A stretch of DNA of 64,000 nt from Kiritimatiellia bacterium (GCA_025054615.1 JANWZO010000010.1:1-64000), one strand, 5' to 3'. Shown: positions 18,928 to 29,334, numbered from the stretch's first letter. Notes: generated from the letters alone by a model not told the origin. Program-made: numbers and translations.

Positions 18928-19653
18928 CTACTCCTTCTGTAGCATCGAGACGAGTTCGGCCGCCTGTTTTTCCAATTCGGAAATCAGCCTCGAAACGCGG
19001 CCCCGGAAGTAGGCATAGGCGACCATCGCGGGAATGGCGACAATCAGGCCGGCCACCGTGGTCACCAGCGCCTGCGACACACCGCCGGCCAGAAGCATCG
19101 GTTTCGCCTTCGCCAGGTCGAGCGCCACCGAATTGAACGCGCGCAACATGCCCAGCACCGTTCCCAGCAGCCCGATCATTGGCGCAATCGCGGCGATATC
19201 GAGAAGGTACTGCGTTTGATTCTGAATCAGGGTGGCCTGGCGGCCGCCCTCTCCCTCGACGATTTCGCGCAATAAGCCCGGATCCGGCTTCGGCGTGCGC
19301 AGAACGTAGTCGAGTGCCGCACCGATGATGGCGGCCAATGCAGACCCGTCGTTCCGGCAGGCAGCCCTGGCCTCGACCCAGCGCCCCTCGATGACGAGGC
19401 CCTTGAGGCGTTCAATCAGCTCGCGCGGCGCGACCTGATCGCGCCTCAACGCGAACATGAAGTAAAAAATAAGCGCCACGCCCGCCACGGACATGGCGCC
19501 AAGCGCGTACATGGGCCATCCGCCGGTTTGAATGATCTCTCGTAGGGTGAGGGATTCTGGAGCCGTCCCCGCGACCGAATCCGGCGCGCTCTCTGCCGCG
19601 GCGCCGACCGCGGTCCCAAGCCAAATGCATATTGCCCAATATTTCAGCGTCAT
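18928..19653 (-). CDS. MotA/TolQ/ExbB-family proton-channel subunit
   Basis: A 241-residue inner-membrane protein. An N-terminal hydrophobic signal-like segment (TAVGAAAES) precedes the usual three TM helices: WPMYALGAMSVAGVALIFYFMFAL, IAAIAPMIGLLGTVLGM, and VSQALVTTVAGLIVAIPAMVAYAY. GLLGTVLGM and the TT-AGL segment are the conserved pore helices. It forms the stator with the downstream ExbD-like protein. The extra N-terminal signal segment is also seen in some ExbB proteins that serve periplasmic TPR partners. Confidence 0.94.
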   Translation of the reverse strand: MTLKYWAICIWLGTAVGAAAESAPDSVAGTAPESLTLREIIQTGGWPMYALGAMSVAGVALIFYFMFALRRDQVAPRELIERLKGLVIEGRWVEARAACRNDGSALAAIIGAALDYVLRTPKPDPGLLREIVEGEGGRQATLIQNQTQYLLDIAAIAPMIGLLGTVLGMLRAFNSVALDLAKAKPMLLAGGVSQALVTTVAGLIVAIPAMVAYAYFRGRVSRLISELEKQAAELVSMLQKE

Positions 19654-19672
19654 CGAAACCTCTTCCCTCCGT

Positions 19673-20290
19673 TTAGGTCCGCCCGCCGGAGATTAATTCG
19701 CGATGCTGGAGAAAATAGAGCGCTCCGGATGCCACGGTGATCACGGCGACGCCCAGCGAAAGGCCGCGGGCGATGTAGAAGAATGCAAAATCATAATTGG
19801 CCAGCAACTGGGGGCTCGCGCCGTGCAAAATGTCGTGCCGTATCGCGAGCCCCAATAGCAGCAGCACGATTGCCACGATCTGCCAGACGGTTTTGTGCTT
19901 GCCCCATTTGCCCGCGGACAAAATGTTGCCCCGGGATGCCGCGAGAAGGCGGAGTCCGGTCACCAAAAACTCTCGGGAAATAATCACGACGACGATCCAC
20001 GCCGGCACCAAGGGCGCAAGTTGCGAACCCCGAGGAATCTGAATTTCCACGAAGCTTACAAACGCAGCACAGACCATGACCTTGTCCGTCAGGGGGTCCA
20101 TCAGGCGCCCAAAGGAGGAAATCAGCCGGCGTTTTCTCGCGATGTGGCCGTCCAGAAAATCCGTGATCCCGGCGAGAATGAAAACAAAAAGGGCTGCGCT
20201 GAAGAAAAATGGCTTTTGAATCGTCAGCAACGCCATGATGACGCCAGCAAGCGCCAGCCGGCTCATCGTGAGGAGGTTCGGCAAATTCAC
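19673..20290 (-). CDS. pgsA: CDP-diacylglycerol-glycerol-3-phosphate phosphatidyltransferase
   Basis: PgsA makes phosphatidylglycerol phosphate, the committed step to phosphatidylglycerol and cardiolipin, at the inner membrane. The 205-residue protein has the CDP-alcohol phosphotransferase motif in TDFLDGHIARKR followed by FGRLMDPLTDK (D-G-x2-A-R-x8-G-x3-D-x3-D), and four to five hydrophobic helices. The GTG at 20290 is chosen because it overlaps the rodZ-like stop in GTGA and yields the usual N-terminus MNLPNLLTMSR; the longer frame to 20515 lies inside the neighbouring gene. Confidence 0.95.
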   Translation of the reverse strand: MNLPNLLTMSRLALAGVIMALLTIQKPFFFSAALFVFILAGITDFLDGHIARKRRLISSFGRLMDPLTDKVMVCAAFVSFVEIQIPRGSQLAPLVPAWIVVVIISREFLVTGLRLLAASRGNILSAGKWGKHKTVWQIVAIVLLLLGLAIRHDILHGASPQLLANYDFAFFYIARGLSLGVAVITVASGALYFLQHRELISGGRT

Positions 20291-20877
20291 GGCTGCCCTC
20301 CGGGAATCTCGGGAATTGGCAGATACGGCTCCGGCGGTTCCTCTGCGATTGCCGGCGGGGCGCGCCGGAATTGAAACGGCGACGGCTGGGCAGTCGTCTC
20401 GCGGGCGCAGCGCCGAACGCCCGCTGCGACCCAAACAACCAGAACTAATCCGGCCACAGCCAAACCGATGCGCTTCCACTGAGATGCCGATAAACGGGGC
20501 AGCGCGATTCGCCAAGCAATCCGCCTTGGATGAGAAACCTCGCCCTTACTGCCGGACTCGGCGGGTGCCCGCTCCTCAGCGACGGGAGACGGCGGCGATG
20601 CAACCTGCCTTTTCCCCTTTCCAGTTACTCGGCCGCGCACGGTCGGATCGTGGAGCCGGGTGTATTCTTCGATCAGAGGTCCGGCGTCGAGACCGAGAAA
20701 TTCGGCATACATGCGAATAAAACCACGGGCATAGGCGGGGGCGGGCATCTTTGAAAAGTCATCCCGCTCCATTGCCTCAAGGTGTTGAATCTTGATTCGG
20801 GTCCGAGCGGCAGCCGTCGACAGGGAGATCCGCTTCCGCTCGCGCGCCGCCTTGAAGACCTGGCCCATCGTTTCCAT
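20287..20877 (-). CDS. RodZ-like helix-turn-helix membrane protein
   Basis: A 196-residue protein with an N-terminal Cro-like HTH (GQVFKAARERKRISLSTAA, residues 5-23, then IKIQHLEAMERDD and PAPAYARGFIRMYAEFLGLD), a polar linker, one TM helix (about 137-154) and a short Pro-rich periplasmic tail. This is the layout of RodZ, which links MreB filaments to the cell-wall machinery and affects cell shape. The tail lacks the larger C-terminal beta domain of E. coli RodZ. It is placed between ftsK and pgsA, as RodZ-like genes often are. Start at 20877 or 20868 cannot be decided. Confidence 0.85.
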   Translation of the reverse strand: METMGQVFKAARERKRISLSTAAARTRIKIQHLEAMERDDFSKMPAPAYARGFIRMYAEFLGLDAGPLIEEYTRLHDPTVRGRVTGKGKRQVASPPSPVAEERAPAESGSKGEVSHPRRIAWRIALPRLSASQWKRIGLAVAGLVLVVWVAAGVRRCARETTAQPSPFQFRRAPPAIAEEPPEPYLPIPEIPGGQP

Positions 20878-20882
20878 GGCGC

Positions 20883-23348
20883 TTACGCTTTTGGCTCAGG
20901 CGGATTGCCCGGAATTTCGCCATCCAAATCAATCAGGATTTCACGCGGATCCGCACCTTGCGCCGGGCCAACGATTCCCTTCTGTTCGAGCAGATCCATA
21001 ATCCGAGCAGCCCGGGTGTATCCGATACGCAGACGCCGTTGCAAGGACGACGTGGAGGCGCGCCGCGTCTGGCGGATGATTTCGATGGCCTGCTCCAACA
21101 GCTCGTCGTCCTCCTCCATGTCAGGGAGCTCGACCTGTTTGCCTTCGATCTTTTCCCGAATCGATGACTCATACTGCGGGACGCCCTGCTTCTTCCAAAA
21201 TTCGATGACGCGGTTGATCTCCGCGTCCGTGGTATAGGCCCCTTGCGCCCGAATCAGCTTGGGACTTCCCGGTGGCAGGAACAGCATGTCGCCCTTGCCG
21301 AGGAGCTTGTCCGCTCCGGCGGCGTCCAAAATCGTTCGGCTGTCCACTTTTTGCGCGACCTGGAACGAAATTCGCGCCGGGAAATTGGCCTTGATGGTAC
21401 CGGTGATCACGTTCACTGAAGGCCGTTGGGTCGCCAAAATCATGTGGATACCGACGGCGCGGGATAGCTGGGCCAGTCGCGCGATCTGATTTTCAATCTC
21501 TGCCTGGGCCACCATCATGAGGTCGGCGAGCTCATCCACGACGATGACGATGTACGGGAGTCGGTCGGGAATCACATCCTGTGGCGCGTCAGCAGCCGAC
21601 TGTTCCTCGGGAAAGAGCTCCGCCTGCTTCTGTTGGGGTCGGCTGTTGAACGCCTTGATGTTGCGCACGCCCACTCTGGCGAAGAGCTTGTACCGCCGCT
21701 CCATCTCGTTGATCGCCCATCGAAGGCCGAGCGCGACCTTCTTCGGGTCCGTAATGACCGGGACAACCAGATGCGGCAGATGATTGTAATTCGAAAATTC
21801 GACAATCTTGGGATCGACCAGCATCAGGCGGAGCTGATCGGGCGTCCGGCTCATCAGTAGACCGGTCAGAATGGTGTTCATACACACCGTTTTTCCGGAG
21901 CCCGTGGCACCGGCAATGAGGAGGTGCGGCATCTCTGCGAGATCAGCCACCTGCACACGGCCACCGACATCCTTGCCGAGACATAGTGGCAACGCGAACT
22001 TGCCGCTCTGCCACACGTCGCTCTCGATAATTTCCCGCAGATAGACTGCGGTGCTCTTCAGGTTGGGGACCTCGATGCCCACCACACCTTTGCCCGGAAT
22101 CGGCGCCTGGACCCGAACGGTCTCCGCCTTCATCGCCAACGCGATGTTGTTGCTCAACGCCGTAATCCGTTCGACGCGCACTCCCGGCGCCGGCAGGAGC
22201 TCATAGCGCGTCACGACGGGGCCCCGCTCGACGTTAGTGATGTCGACCTCAACGCCGAATTCAGCCAAAGTCTCCTTCAGAAGCCGACCACCGGCCTGAA
22301 CGTCGGCGCTCGCCAGTTCGGGATGGCCGGTCACCTTCTCGAGCAGATCGATCGGCGGTAGAACCCAGGATGCGCCACCTGCCGGCGATAAAGCCGTGGG
22401 TGGCTGATCCTGTGTCTCGAGCTTAGTCGCAGTCTCGGCAGCCGCGGAGCGGTCGCTTTTTCGAACGGGGGGTCGCTCGGGCGCCACGGCTGGACTTTCG
22501 GTGCGAGGCGAAAGGACTTCGTCCTCGGTCGTCGCGGACACCGCAGGTTCGGCGGGCTCCACTTCATCGACTTCGGCTTCATCCTTGGATTCCGTGGCCG
22601 TTTTGACCTGAATCGGAGCGGGTTCGAGTTCAGAGGCTTTGCTGCGCACACGGACCACGGGCGTAGATTCGGTCGGCCTCATCGCCTCCTCGAGTCGCCT
22701 CCTTCTCTTGGCGAGCTCTCGCTGCTCCTCCTCCAACTGACGGAGGCGGTCCATACGCGCTCTCCGTGCCTCGCGCAGTCGTTCGGCGATCTCTACAAAA
22801 ATGTCCCAGAGGTGGCGGGCCACCGCTACGAGCCGGATCTCAAGCATGAAAACCAGCGATATGGCCGCCAAACCTCCCATGAGGATGCCGGTGCCAATGG
22901 GACCCCACATGTAGATCAGGGAGCGAGTCGTCAGGATTTCGCCGACCACCCCGCCGGGGCTGGTGATGTTCAGATCCAACCGCTTCGCTTCGCCGAGATC
23001 CCAAAGCTCCAACAGGGCAGCCACGGCGCCAAGAAGCACCCAGCTCCAGAGCTGTTTTGTCCAGATCCGCCCCTCCCGCTTCAGCAGGCAGACCAAACTG
23101 TCATAGAGCAGGACGGCCGGGGCCCCATAAGCCGCCAGCCCGAATCCCATCAGCAGTATGAACGCGAACCAGGCTCCGACCGGTCCGATGAAGTTATGGG
23201 GCGGGTCATTCGGCGGCGCCTGAAAGACGGGCAAATCTCCGGGCTCATACGACAAAATCGCAAGCAGGCTCAGCATCGCAAGCGTCAGCAGCACGATGCC
23301 ATACGCCTCCAGCCATCCGCTGGGTGATGTCGTCTTTTTCAAAGCCAT
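20883..23348 (-). CDS. ftsK: DNA translocase FtsK/SpoIIIE
   Basis: FtsK anchors at the septum and pumps chromosome ends into daughter cells. The 821-residue protein has four TM helices (about 16-33, 56-88, 99-116, 147-170), a charged Pro/Glu-rich linker with a coiled-coil-like basic stretch (about 185-225), and the motor. Walker A is GATGSGKT (480-487), followed by MLVDPKIVEFSNY, and IVIVVDELADLMM is Walker B. The C-terminal gamma winged helix (STSSLQRRLRIGYTRAARIMD) reads KOPS-type polarity sites. It is the first gene of the leftward operon to yqgE, five bases before the rodZ-like gene. Confidence 0.96.
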   Translation of the reverse strand: MALKKTTSPSGWLEAYGIVLLTLAMLSLLAILSYEPGDLPVFQAPPNDPPHNFIGPVGAWFAFILLMGFGLAAYGAPAVLLYDSLVCLLKREGRIWTKQLWSWVLLGAVAALLELWDLGEAKRLDLNITSPGGVVGEILTTRSLIYMWGPIGTGILMGGLAAISLVFMLEIRLVAVARHLWDIFVEIAERLREARRARMDRLRQLEEEQRELAKRRRRLEEAMRPTESTPVVRVRSKASELEPAPIQVKTATESKDEAEVDEVEPAEPAVSATTEDEVLSPRTESPAVAPERPPVRKSDRSAAAETATKLETQDQPPTALSPAGGASWVLPPIDLLEKVTGHPELASADVQAGGRLLKETLAEFGVEVDITNVERGPVVTRYELLPAPGVRVERITALSNNIALAMKAETVRVQAPIPGKGVVGIEVPNLKSTAVYLREIIESDVWQSGKFALPLCLGKDVGGRVQVADLAEMPHLLIAGATGSGKTVCMNTILTGLLMSRTPDQLRLMLVDPKIVEFSNYNHLPHLVVPVITDPKKVALGLRWAINEMERRYKLFARVGVRNIKAFNSRPQQKQAELFPEEQSAADAPQDVIPDRLPYIVIVVDELADLMMVAQAEIENQIARLAQLSRAVGIHMILATQRPSVNVITGTIKANFPARISFQVAQKVDSRTILDAAGADKLLGKGDMLFLPPGSPKLIRAQGAYTTDAEINRVIEFWKKQGVPQYESSIREKIEGKQVELPDMEEDDELLEQAIEIIRQTRRASTSSLQRRLRIGYTRAARIMDLLEQKGIVGPAQGADPREILIDLDGEIPGNPPEPKA

Positions 23349-23417
23349 TCGCGAAGAATATCAGTCGCCATTCTCACAGGGCAAGCGGCGGACATCGACC
23401 CGTAATTCTGCAAATTC

Positions 23418-23446
23418 TCGACAGGTCGGCAGGCTTTTCCTAAGAT
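23418..23446 (+). promoter_or_regulatory. Candidate sigma-70 promoter for the universal stress protein
   Basis: TCGACA at 23418-23423 (5 of 6 to TTGACA), a 17-base spacer, then TAAGAT at 23441-23446 (4 of 6 to TATAAT). Transcription would start near 23453, about 30 bases before the start codon. This is the best promoter match I found in the window. Confidence 0.5.
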
Positions 23447-23481
23447 GCTTCTAGAGAGGATTGGCCACCGGAGAAAGCTTC

Positions 23482-24324
23482 ATGATCAAAACTATAACAG
23501 TCTTCACCGACGGCTCAGATTGCGGGACGACGGCGGTCAGTTACGGCGTCTTTCTGGCGAAGCGGCTCGGGGCGCGCTTGATCGGAACTCACGTGCTCGA
23601 TTCACGCATGCTCGAAGGCCCGCTCATGGCCGACATCTCCGGCTGGCTCGGCGCGCAACCCTACAGCGGACAACTCAAACAATTTCGCGATCTCCTGCAG
23701 CAACGCGGGCAGGCGGTTCTCGACGCCTTTTCCCAAACCGCGGAAAGCGAAGGGGTCGAGGCGGAGCTCAAACTGCTGATGGGCCATCCGGCGCGCGTTA
23801 TCTTACAGGAAGAGGCCAAAACCGAGCTGCTCGTTTTCGGCCGAAATGGCGAACACGTGGAACAGGCCGGTGAATTCATCGGTTCCACGGCGGATCGCGT
23901 CATGCACCGGTCCGTCAAGCCATGCCTGATCACTCCGTGTTCTTTTCGGCCCATCCGGAAAATGTTATGCGCCTTTGACGGAAGTCCGCCTGCGAGCAAA
24001 GCCTTACATGAGGCCGTGGAGCTGGCTCTCGCGCTTCAGGTCCCGCTCGTCATTATTACAGTGGCCGAACATCACGATCTCGCCGCCGCGCGCGACATCG
24101 CGGAAGATGCCATGCGGATCGCAAGGGCCCATGAGTGCGCCGCGGCCAACCTCGTCGTCGAGGGCCGACCAGATCAGTCGATAGCCCTGAAGGCGGAAGA
24201 GCTCGGCTGTGATTTGATTGTCGTTGGATCTCACGGGCATTCCAAGATCCGTGAGATGATCCTCGGCAGCACGACGCATTATCTGATCGCCAATTCTCGG
24301 CTCCCCGTGATGCTGGTTCGTTAA
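23482..24324 (+). CDS. Tandem-domain universal stress protein
   Basis: A 280-residue protein made of two UspA domains. Each ends with the nucleotide-binding pattern G-x2-G-x9/10-G-S/T: FGRNGEHVEQAGEFIGST in the first and GSHGHSKIREMILGST in the second, so both halves may bind ATP. Start ATG 23482 is chosen for GGAG eight bases upstream. Family members aid survival under starvation or oxidative and other stresses; the exact role is unknown. It is a lone gene between divergent ftsK and convergent lnt, with its own candidate promoter. Confidence 0.92.
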   Translation: MIKTITVFTDGSDCGTTAVSYGVFLAKRLGARLIGTHVLDSRMLEGPLMADISGWLGAQPYSGQLKQFRDLLQQRGQAVLDAFSQTAESEGVEAELKLLMGHPARVILQEEAKTELLVFGRNGEHVEQAGEFIGSTADRVMHRSVKPCLITPCSFRPIRKMLCAFDGSPPASKALHEAVELALALQVPLVIITVAEHHDLAAARDIAEDAMRIARAHECAAANLVVEGRPDQSIALKAEELGCDLIVVGSHGHSKIREMILGSTTHYLIANSRLPVMLVR

Positions 24325-24361
24325 GAACAATAGCAGCTGCGACCCGATTCCCGCCGCGAAT

Positions 24362-25999
24362 TCAGTCCCCACCTGCCCCGTGGACGGCTTCTGCCCGATT
24401 ATCGCCGCATTGATTCGCAATCGCCCCGAGCCGACGGGTCAATAGAAAAAAGACAGCGAGGGCTACCGATCCGGCGGATACCGGAATCACATCGCCGTAT
24501 CGAGTATAAAACGTCAGCGGCAGGTCCTCCGGCGCAGGCCGGGCCGCGACATTCAGAAATCCGGGAAAAATTGTATTTCCCGAGGCGTCCCTAAGTTCCG
24601 CAGCAACCACGCCTCGGCGATTGATCCAGCACGACACGCCGGTGTTGGCCGCGCGCAGGGCGGGAACGCCGGTCTCCACCACGCGGAGCACGCACTGAGC
24701 CATGTGCTGACGAGATGCGCTCGAGGGGTCAAACCATGCATCGTTAGTTTGGTTGATCAACAGCCGTGCGCCTTTTCGAACAGCGCGGCGCGCGAGGTGC
24801 GAAACAGTGTCCTCGAAACAGATCAATACGGAAAATGCGACTCGAGGGTTCTCCAGATGAAAGACGGTCGCATTCGTGCCCGGCGTGAAACTCTCCTGAA
24901 TAGGGGTCATCGCTCGGAGAAACGGCAGCGCATCCTGAAGCGGCACGTATTCGCCGAACAGTACCAGGTGCTGCTTGTCATAGCGTTCCACAACCCGTCC
25001 TTGGGAATCGAAAAGAAACGAGCTGTTGAAATAAATCGGCTTTCGGTCCTCCGGCCATTCGGAGTCCATCGAGCCGACCAGAATCGGAGAACCCAGCGAG
25101 CACAAGGAATAGACCAGATCGTAGCTGGACTGGCTGTAGCGGACGTCGTCCGGCAGGGCAGTTTCCGGCCAGATGATCAGATCCAGCGGCCCCGCGCGAT
25201 GAGCGGCCCGCGTGAGTTCCTCAAGGCGACCATAGATGAGCGATACCTTTTCAGAATCCCATTTTTCATCTTGCGGAATCGCGGGCTGAATGAGCGCCAC
25301 CCGAAGTTCCACAGGGCCATCGGACAATCCCCGCACCCGTCGCGCGCCCGCCCAAAAGGCCACCGCGAGCACCAGAAAGGCCAGCATCATTTCGATATGC
25401 GGGCGCCGGCCCCACCGGCCTTGGCGGCTGATATATCGGAGCACGGTCAAGGCGATCCCCGCATTGATGAAGACAATCAGGGCGGAAACCGCATAAGCCC
25501 CGCCCCAGGCGGCGGCCTGCAACAGCGCCGGGTTTCGATATTGAGACACGGCGAGCGGATTCCACGCGAAACCTGTCGCAAACGTGCTGCGAAACCACTC
25601 GAGGCCGGCCCATGCGGTGGCCGAATAGGCCATGAACCCCAGGTTCAGCGCCGCCCTTTCGTGCCCCAACCGGCCAAGCCAGGCCCGAGCGGCGAGAGCG
25701 AAAGCCGCCAGATAGAGGGCACAATACACGGCAAGGACCAGCCAGCCGACAACGGTCACCCGTCTGAGCCATTCGATCGATGCTATCCAAAAAACCGATC
25801 CAGCGATCAGGCCCAGCCGGAAGGCTGCGCGTGGGTCTTCTTCGTGCCGGAGCGCGACAAGAAGAGGGACCAGCGCAATCCATGCAGTCTCTTCAAACTC
25901 AAACGGCGGAAATGCAAGATAAAGGAGGATACCCGACAGCGCCGCCGCAGCCATGCGCAGCTCCATCCAACGGGAAGCGCTGCCGGCGACACCCCTCAT
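24362..25999 (-). CDS. lnt: Apolipoprotein N-acyltransferase
   Basis: Lnt adds the third acyl chain to the N-terminal Cys of lipoproteins in the inner membrane, a step typical of diderm bacteria. The roughly 545-residue protein has an N-terminal multi-helix membrane domain and a nitrilase-like periplasmic domain. The catalytic triad residues appear in order: Glu in IIWPETALPD, Lys in YDKQHLVLFGEYVP, and Cys in VLICFEDTVSH. A C-terminal hydrophobic helix follows. The frame opens inside secA; ATG 25999, 17 bases after the secA stop, is the likely start, with 25966 an alternative. It is co-transcribed with secA and would process the lipoproteins encoded at 11-12.4 kb. Confidence 0.95.
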   Translation of the reverse strand: MRGVAGSASRWMELRMAAAALSGILLYLAFPPFEFEETAWIALVPLLVALRHEEDPRAAFRLGLIAGSVFWIASIEWLRRVTVVGWLVLAVYCALYLAAFALAARAWLGRLGHERAALNLGFMAYSATAWAGLEWFRSTFATGFAWNPLAVSQYRNPALLQAAAWGGAYAVSALIVFINAGIALTVLRYISRQGRWGRRPHIEMMLAFLVLAVAFWAGARRVRGLSDGPVELRVALIQPAIPQDEKWDSEKVSLIYGRLEELTRAAHRAGPLDLIIWPETALPDDVRYSQSSYDLVYSLCSLGSPILVGSMDSEWPEDRKPIYFNSSFLFDSQGRVVERYDKQHLVLFGEYVPLQDALPFLRAMTPIQESFTPGTNATVFHLENPRVAFSVLICFEDTVSHLARRAVRKGARLLINQTNDAWFDPSSASRQHMAQCVLRVVETGVPALRAANTGVSCWINRRGVVAAELRDASGNTIFPGFLNVAARPAPEDLPLTFYTRYGDVIPVSAGSVALAVFFLLTRRLGAIANQCGDNRAEAVHGAGGD

Positions 26000-26015
26000 C
26001 GGCCGATGCGGTCGA

Positions 26016-29000
26016 CTACAGATTGGCGCCGCAACATTTCTTATACTTTTTCCCGCTACCGCACGGGCAGGGGTCATTTCGCCCCACCTGCGGAGGCGAT
26101 GAAACGGGAGAAGGTTTGGGTGTACTTAGCGCGGCCTTCAGCGCCGCTTCCGCACCCTGTCGCGGATCCGCCGACCGAGCGGGTTCCAATCTTTCGGTGG
26201 TGTCCGCGGACTGTCCCAGGGCACGAGCTTCCTCGTGAACCGCGCGTCGTGGTAGTGAAGCGAGAAACTGACGCATGGCGGAAAGGGATGTCGCGGAGCG
26301 GAACATGCGGGTCGCAATATCGGTTTTGATTTTGTCCATGAGGTCCGAAAACATCGCAAACGCTTCCCGTTTGTATTCCACGAGCGGGTCTCGCTGGCCA
26401 TACGCGCGGAGCCCCACGCCCTGACGAAGGGCATCCATATTCCGGAGATACTCCTGCCAGTGCATGTCGATGGCCTGTAGCGCGATAAACCGCTCCATCG
26501 CTGTGAGCATGTTCGGATCCTCGACGCGTACTTTGAGCGAATATGCCTCACGGACGCGGGCGACGACCGCATCTGTCACGGCGTCCGCGTTCGGCGGACT
26601 CGGCAGGTCCTCCCGCTTCAGTCCGATCGGAAACATGCCATTCACCCAGGTCAAAAACGATTTTACCGAATCCTCGTCGTCCTCATTGAGCGTGTCGCTC
26701 GCGCGCACGTGAACCACATCTTCGACCACTGCCATCAAATGTTCGCGCACATCGGGGCTGGACACGATTTCGCTGCGAAATTTGTAAATGATTTCGCGTT
26801 GCTTGTTCATCACGTCGTCGTATTCCAACGTGCGCTTGCGGATCGCGAAGTTGTGCTGCTCGACGCGGCGCTGGGCCCGTTCAATGGATCGGTTCAGCCA
26901 TTTGTGCTCGAGCACCTCTCCCTCTTTGATGCCGAGCCTTTCCATGATCCCCGCAATACGCTCCGAACCGAACAGTCGCATGAGGTCGTCTTCCAGCGAC
27001 ACGTAAAAACGGGACGAGCCGGGGTCGCCCTGCCGCGCGCAACGCCCCCGCAATTGCCGGTCAATTCGGCGTGATTCGTGGCGCTCCGTGCCGATGACGT
27101 GGAGGCCGCACGGCTTTTCTGTGAGCAGTTGCCGGAGCGTTTTCCCATTGACCTTGTCGTCGAGCGTCTTTTGGCTTTTGATCAACTCCCGGTCCAGATA
27201 GACGACCCCTTCGCCCAGTTTGATGTCCGTGCCGCGGCCCGCCATGTTCGTCGCGATCGTGACCGCCCCCTTCTGGCCCGCCAGCGCGACGATTTCCGCT
27301 TCGCGCGCGTGATTTTTCGCGTTGAGCACGTTGTGCGGGATGTTGTGCCTCCGCAACATCCGGCTGAGCAGCTCTGAGGTTTCCACCGAGATGGTACCCA
27401 CCAGCACCGGCTGACCGCGCTGATGGCAATCGATGATTTCCTGAATGACGGCGTTAAACTTTTCGCGTTTCGTTTTGTAGACGAGGTCGTTGTAATCGAT
27501 TCGGCGGACGGGACGATTCGTGGGGATGACCATCACGTCTAGCTTGTAAATTTGGTGAAACTCATCTGCCTCGGTTTCGGCAGTGCCCGTCATGCCGGCG
27601 AGTTTTTCGTACATGCGGAAATAATTTTGGATCGTGATCGTTGCGAGCGTCTGCGTTTCGCGCTCGATTTTTACGCCCTCCTTCGCCTCCACCGCCTGGT
27701 GCAGCCCGTCGCTCCACCTCCGCCCTGGCATCAGGCGCCCCGTAAACTCGTCCACGATGATGACCTGATTGTCCTGAACGACATAATGGACATCGCGCTC
27801 GTACACGCTGTAGGCCCGGATGAGCTGATCGACCGCGTGAATTCGCTCGCTTTTCTCCGCGAAACGGGCTTGCAGGGCCGCTCGTTTTTCGAACTTTTGT
27901 TCGTCCGTCAACGTGCGATCGCCATCGAGCTCCGACAGCTGGGTGGCGAGATCCGGGAGGACGTAGGCCTCGGGATCGTTCGGGCTGAGCGCCTCGCAGC
28001 CCTTTTCGGTGAGGTGGGCGTCGTGGCCCTTTTCATCGATCGTGAAAAAAAGCTCTTCGCGCAACTCCCTCGCCTGGTCCTTGCGCATGTCGGTCAGCAT
28101 CAAATTGTTGACCTTCTCGAGCAGCTTCCGGTGCGCTGGCTCTTCAAGAAGCTTCAGCAACTGGGGATGGCGCGGCATTCCCTGATGCACTTGGTAGAGC
28201 TTGAGCATCGCGGCTTCATCGTCGCCCTTTTCGATCAGTTGCTTGGCTTCCTCCATTAGCTTGTTGCACAGGTCCCGCTGGCGCTTCACCAGCCGCTCGA
28301 CCATCGGCTTCAACGCCATGTAATGTTGTGCGCCGGATTGTGGGGCCGGGCCCGAGATGATCAGCGGCGTTCGGGCCTCGTCGATCAGGATGCTATCGAT
28401 CTCGTCGATGATCGCGTAGTAATGGCCCCGCTGCACCATGTCCTCCGGCCGGTAGGCCATGCCCATGTCGCGCAAATAATCAAAGCCGAATTCGGAATTG
28501 GTCCCGTAGGTAATGTCGCACGCGTACATGGCGCGGCGCGTGGCGGGGTCCATTTGGTTCTGGATGCATCCGACCGTCAGACCCAGAAATTTGTAGACGT
28601 GCCCCATCCATTCGGCGTCGCGGCGAGCGAGATAGTCGTTCACGGTCACCACGTGCACGCCCCGACCGGTCAGCGCATTAAGGTAGGCCGGCATGGTGGC
28701 AACGAGCGTTTTGCCCTCGCCCGTGGCCATCTCAGCGATTTTACGCTGGTGAAGAGCGATGGCCCCGATGATCTGCACGTCAAATGGCACCATGTCCCAA
28801 ACGATGGCGTGGCCGCATACATGAACGGTTGTGCCGCATAGGCGGCGGCAGGCATTTTTGACAACGGCATAGGCCTCAACGAGGAGGTCGTCCAAGGTCT
28901 CCCCCTTGGCCAGGCGAGCCCGAAATTCCTGGGTCTTGGCCTTCAGTTGTTCGTCGGACAGCGACTGCAATTGCTCTTCGAGCTGATTGATTCGCGCAAC

Positions 29001-29069
29001 GATCGGGCGCGCTGCTTTCAGGTCCCTCTCATTTTTCGTGCCGATGATCTTTTTGATCAGCCACTGCAT
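26016..29069 (-). CDS. secA: Protein translocase ATPase SecA
   Basis: SecA drives preproteins through SecYEG. The 1017-residue protein has Walker A MATGEGKT, the DEAD-type [21 protein letters not shown], and motif GRGTDIKLG. After [11 protein letters not shown] a long insert of about 100 residues ([20 protein letters not shown] to [11 protein letters not shown]) precedes the rest; a similar insert is known from Bacteroidota-type SecA, so it is a lineage marker rather than damage. The C-terminal zinc tail [15 protein letters not shown] binds SecB or ribosomes. ATG 29069 has GGAAGG eight bases upstream. lnt follows in the same direction. Confidence 0.97.
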   Translation of the reverse strand: MQWLIKKIIGTKNERDLKAARPIVARINQLEEQLQSLSDEQLKAKTQEFRARLAKGETLDDLLVEAYAVVKNACRRLCGTTVHVCGHAIVWDMVPFDVQIIGAIALHQRKIAEMATGEGKTLVATMPAYLNALTGRGVHVVTVNDYLARRDAEWMGHVYKFLGLTVGCIQNQMDPATRRAMYACDITYGTNSEFGFDYLRDMGMAYRPEDMVQRGHYYAIIDEIDSILIDEARTPLIISGPAPQSGAQHYMALKPMVERLVKRQRDLCNKLMEEAKQLIEKGDDEAAMLKLYQVHQGMPRHPQLLKLLEEPAHRKLLEKVNNLMLTDMRKDQARELREELFFTIDEKGHDAHLTEKGCEALSPNDPEAYVLPDLATQLSELDGDRTLTDEQKFEKRAALQARFAEKSERIHAVDQLIRAYSVYERDVHYVVQDNQVIIVDEFTGRLMPGRRWSDGLHQAVEAKEGVKIERETQTLATITIQNYFRMYEKLAGMTGTAETEADEFHQIYKLDVMVIPTNRPVRRIDYNDLVYKTKREKFNAVIQEIIDCHQRGQPVLVGTISVETSELLSRMLRRHNIPHNVLNAKNHAREAEIVALAGQKGAVTIATNMAGRGTDIKLGEGVVYLDRELIKSQKTLDDKVNGKTLRQLLTEKPCGLHVIGTERHESRRIDRQLRGRCARQGDPGSSRFYVSLEDDLMRLFGSERIAGIMERLGIKEGEVLEHKWLNRSIERAQRRVEQHNFAIRKRTLEYDDVMNKQREIIYKFRSEIVSSPDVREHLMAVVEDVVHVRASDTLNEDDEDSVKSFLTWVNGMFPIGLKREDLPSPPNADAVTDAVVARVREAYSLKVRVEDPNMLTAMERFIALQAIDMHWQEYLRNMDALRQGVGLRAYGQRDPLVEYKREAFAMFSDLMDKIKTDIATRMFRSATSLSAMRQFLASLPRRAVHEEARALGQSADTTERLEPARSADPRQGAEAALKAALSTPKPSPVSSPPQVGRNDPCPCGSGKKYKKCCGANL

Positions 29070-29316
29070 ACATGCACCTTCCCATCGGGAATGCGCGAAG
29101 CTAATTGCCTCGGCCTCGCGATTGCAAGCGGGATTGCGGAACTTGACCGCTGGGGATGGGGCGCTCCCCCTGAAATGCGGCCACCACCTCGATCAAAGAA
29201 TGCCGCATGTCTCGGCAGAACGCGGCGCGCATCGAAAGGGGACAAGAGGGCGGGCAAGAAATCCGCACGCCCCATCAAGTTCTTTACAAGAAGCAAACTT
29301 GAATTCATGTCATCCT

Positions 29317-29334
29317 ACGAGCATTCTTGCTCGT
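29317..29334 (+). promoter_or_regulatory. Hairpin immediately upstream of the DUF2760 ribosome binding site
   Basis: ACGAGCA (29317-29323), TTCT loop, TGCTCGT (29328-29334) form a perfect seven-base-pair stem. It ends three bases before the strong Shine-Dalgarno CAGGAGG (29337-29343) of the chaperone operon. It may be an operator or an RNA structure affecting translation. The 279-base space between secA and this operon must hold both divergent promoters; a CTTGAA hexamer lies at 29298-29303 but no convincing -10 follows it. Confidence 0.4.

Noticed and set aside
20290-20515. Extended pgsA start within rodZ-like gene
   Set aside because: The extension has no similarity to PgsA N-termini and overlaps a real gene; the GTGA overlap start is better.
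24704-26329. 541-codon frame antisense to lnt and the end of secA
   Set aside because: It spans two real genes and their junction and has low-complexity basic composition.
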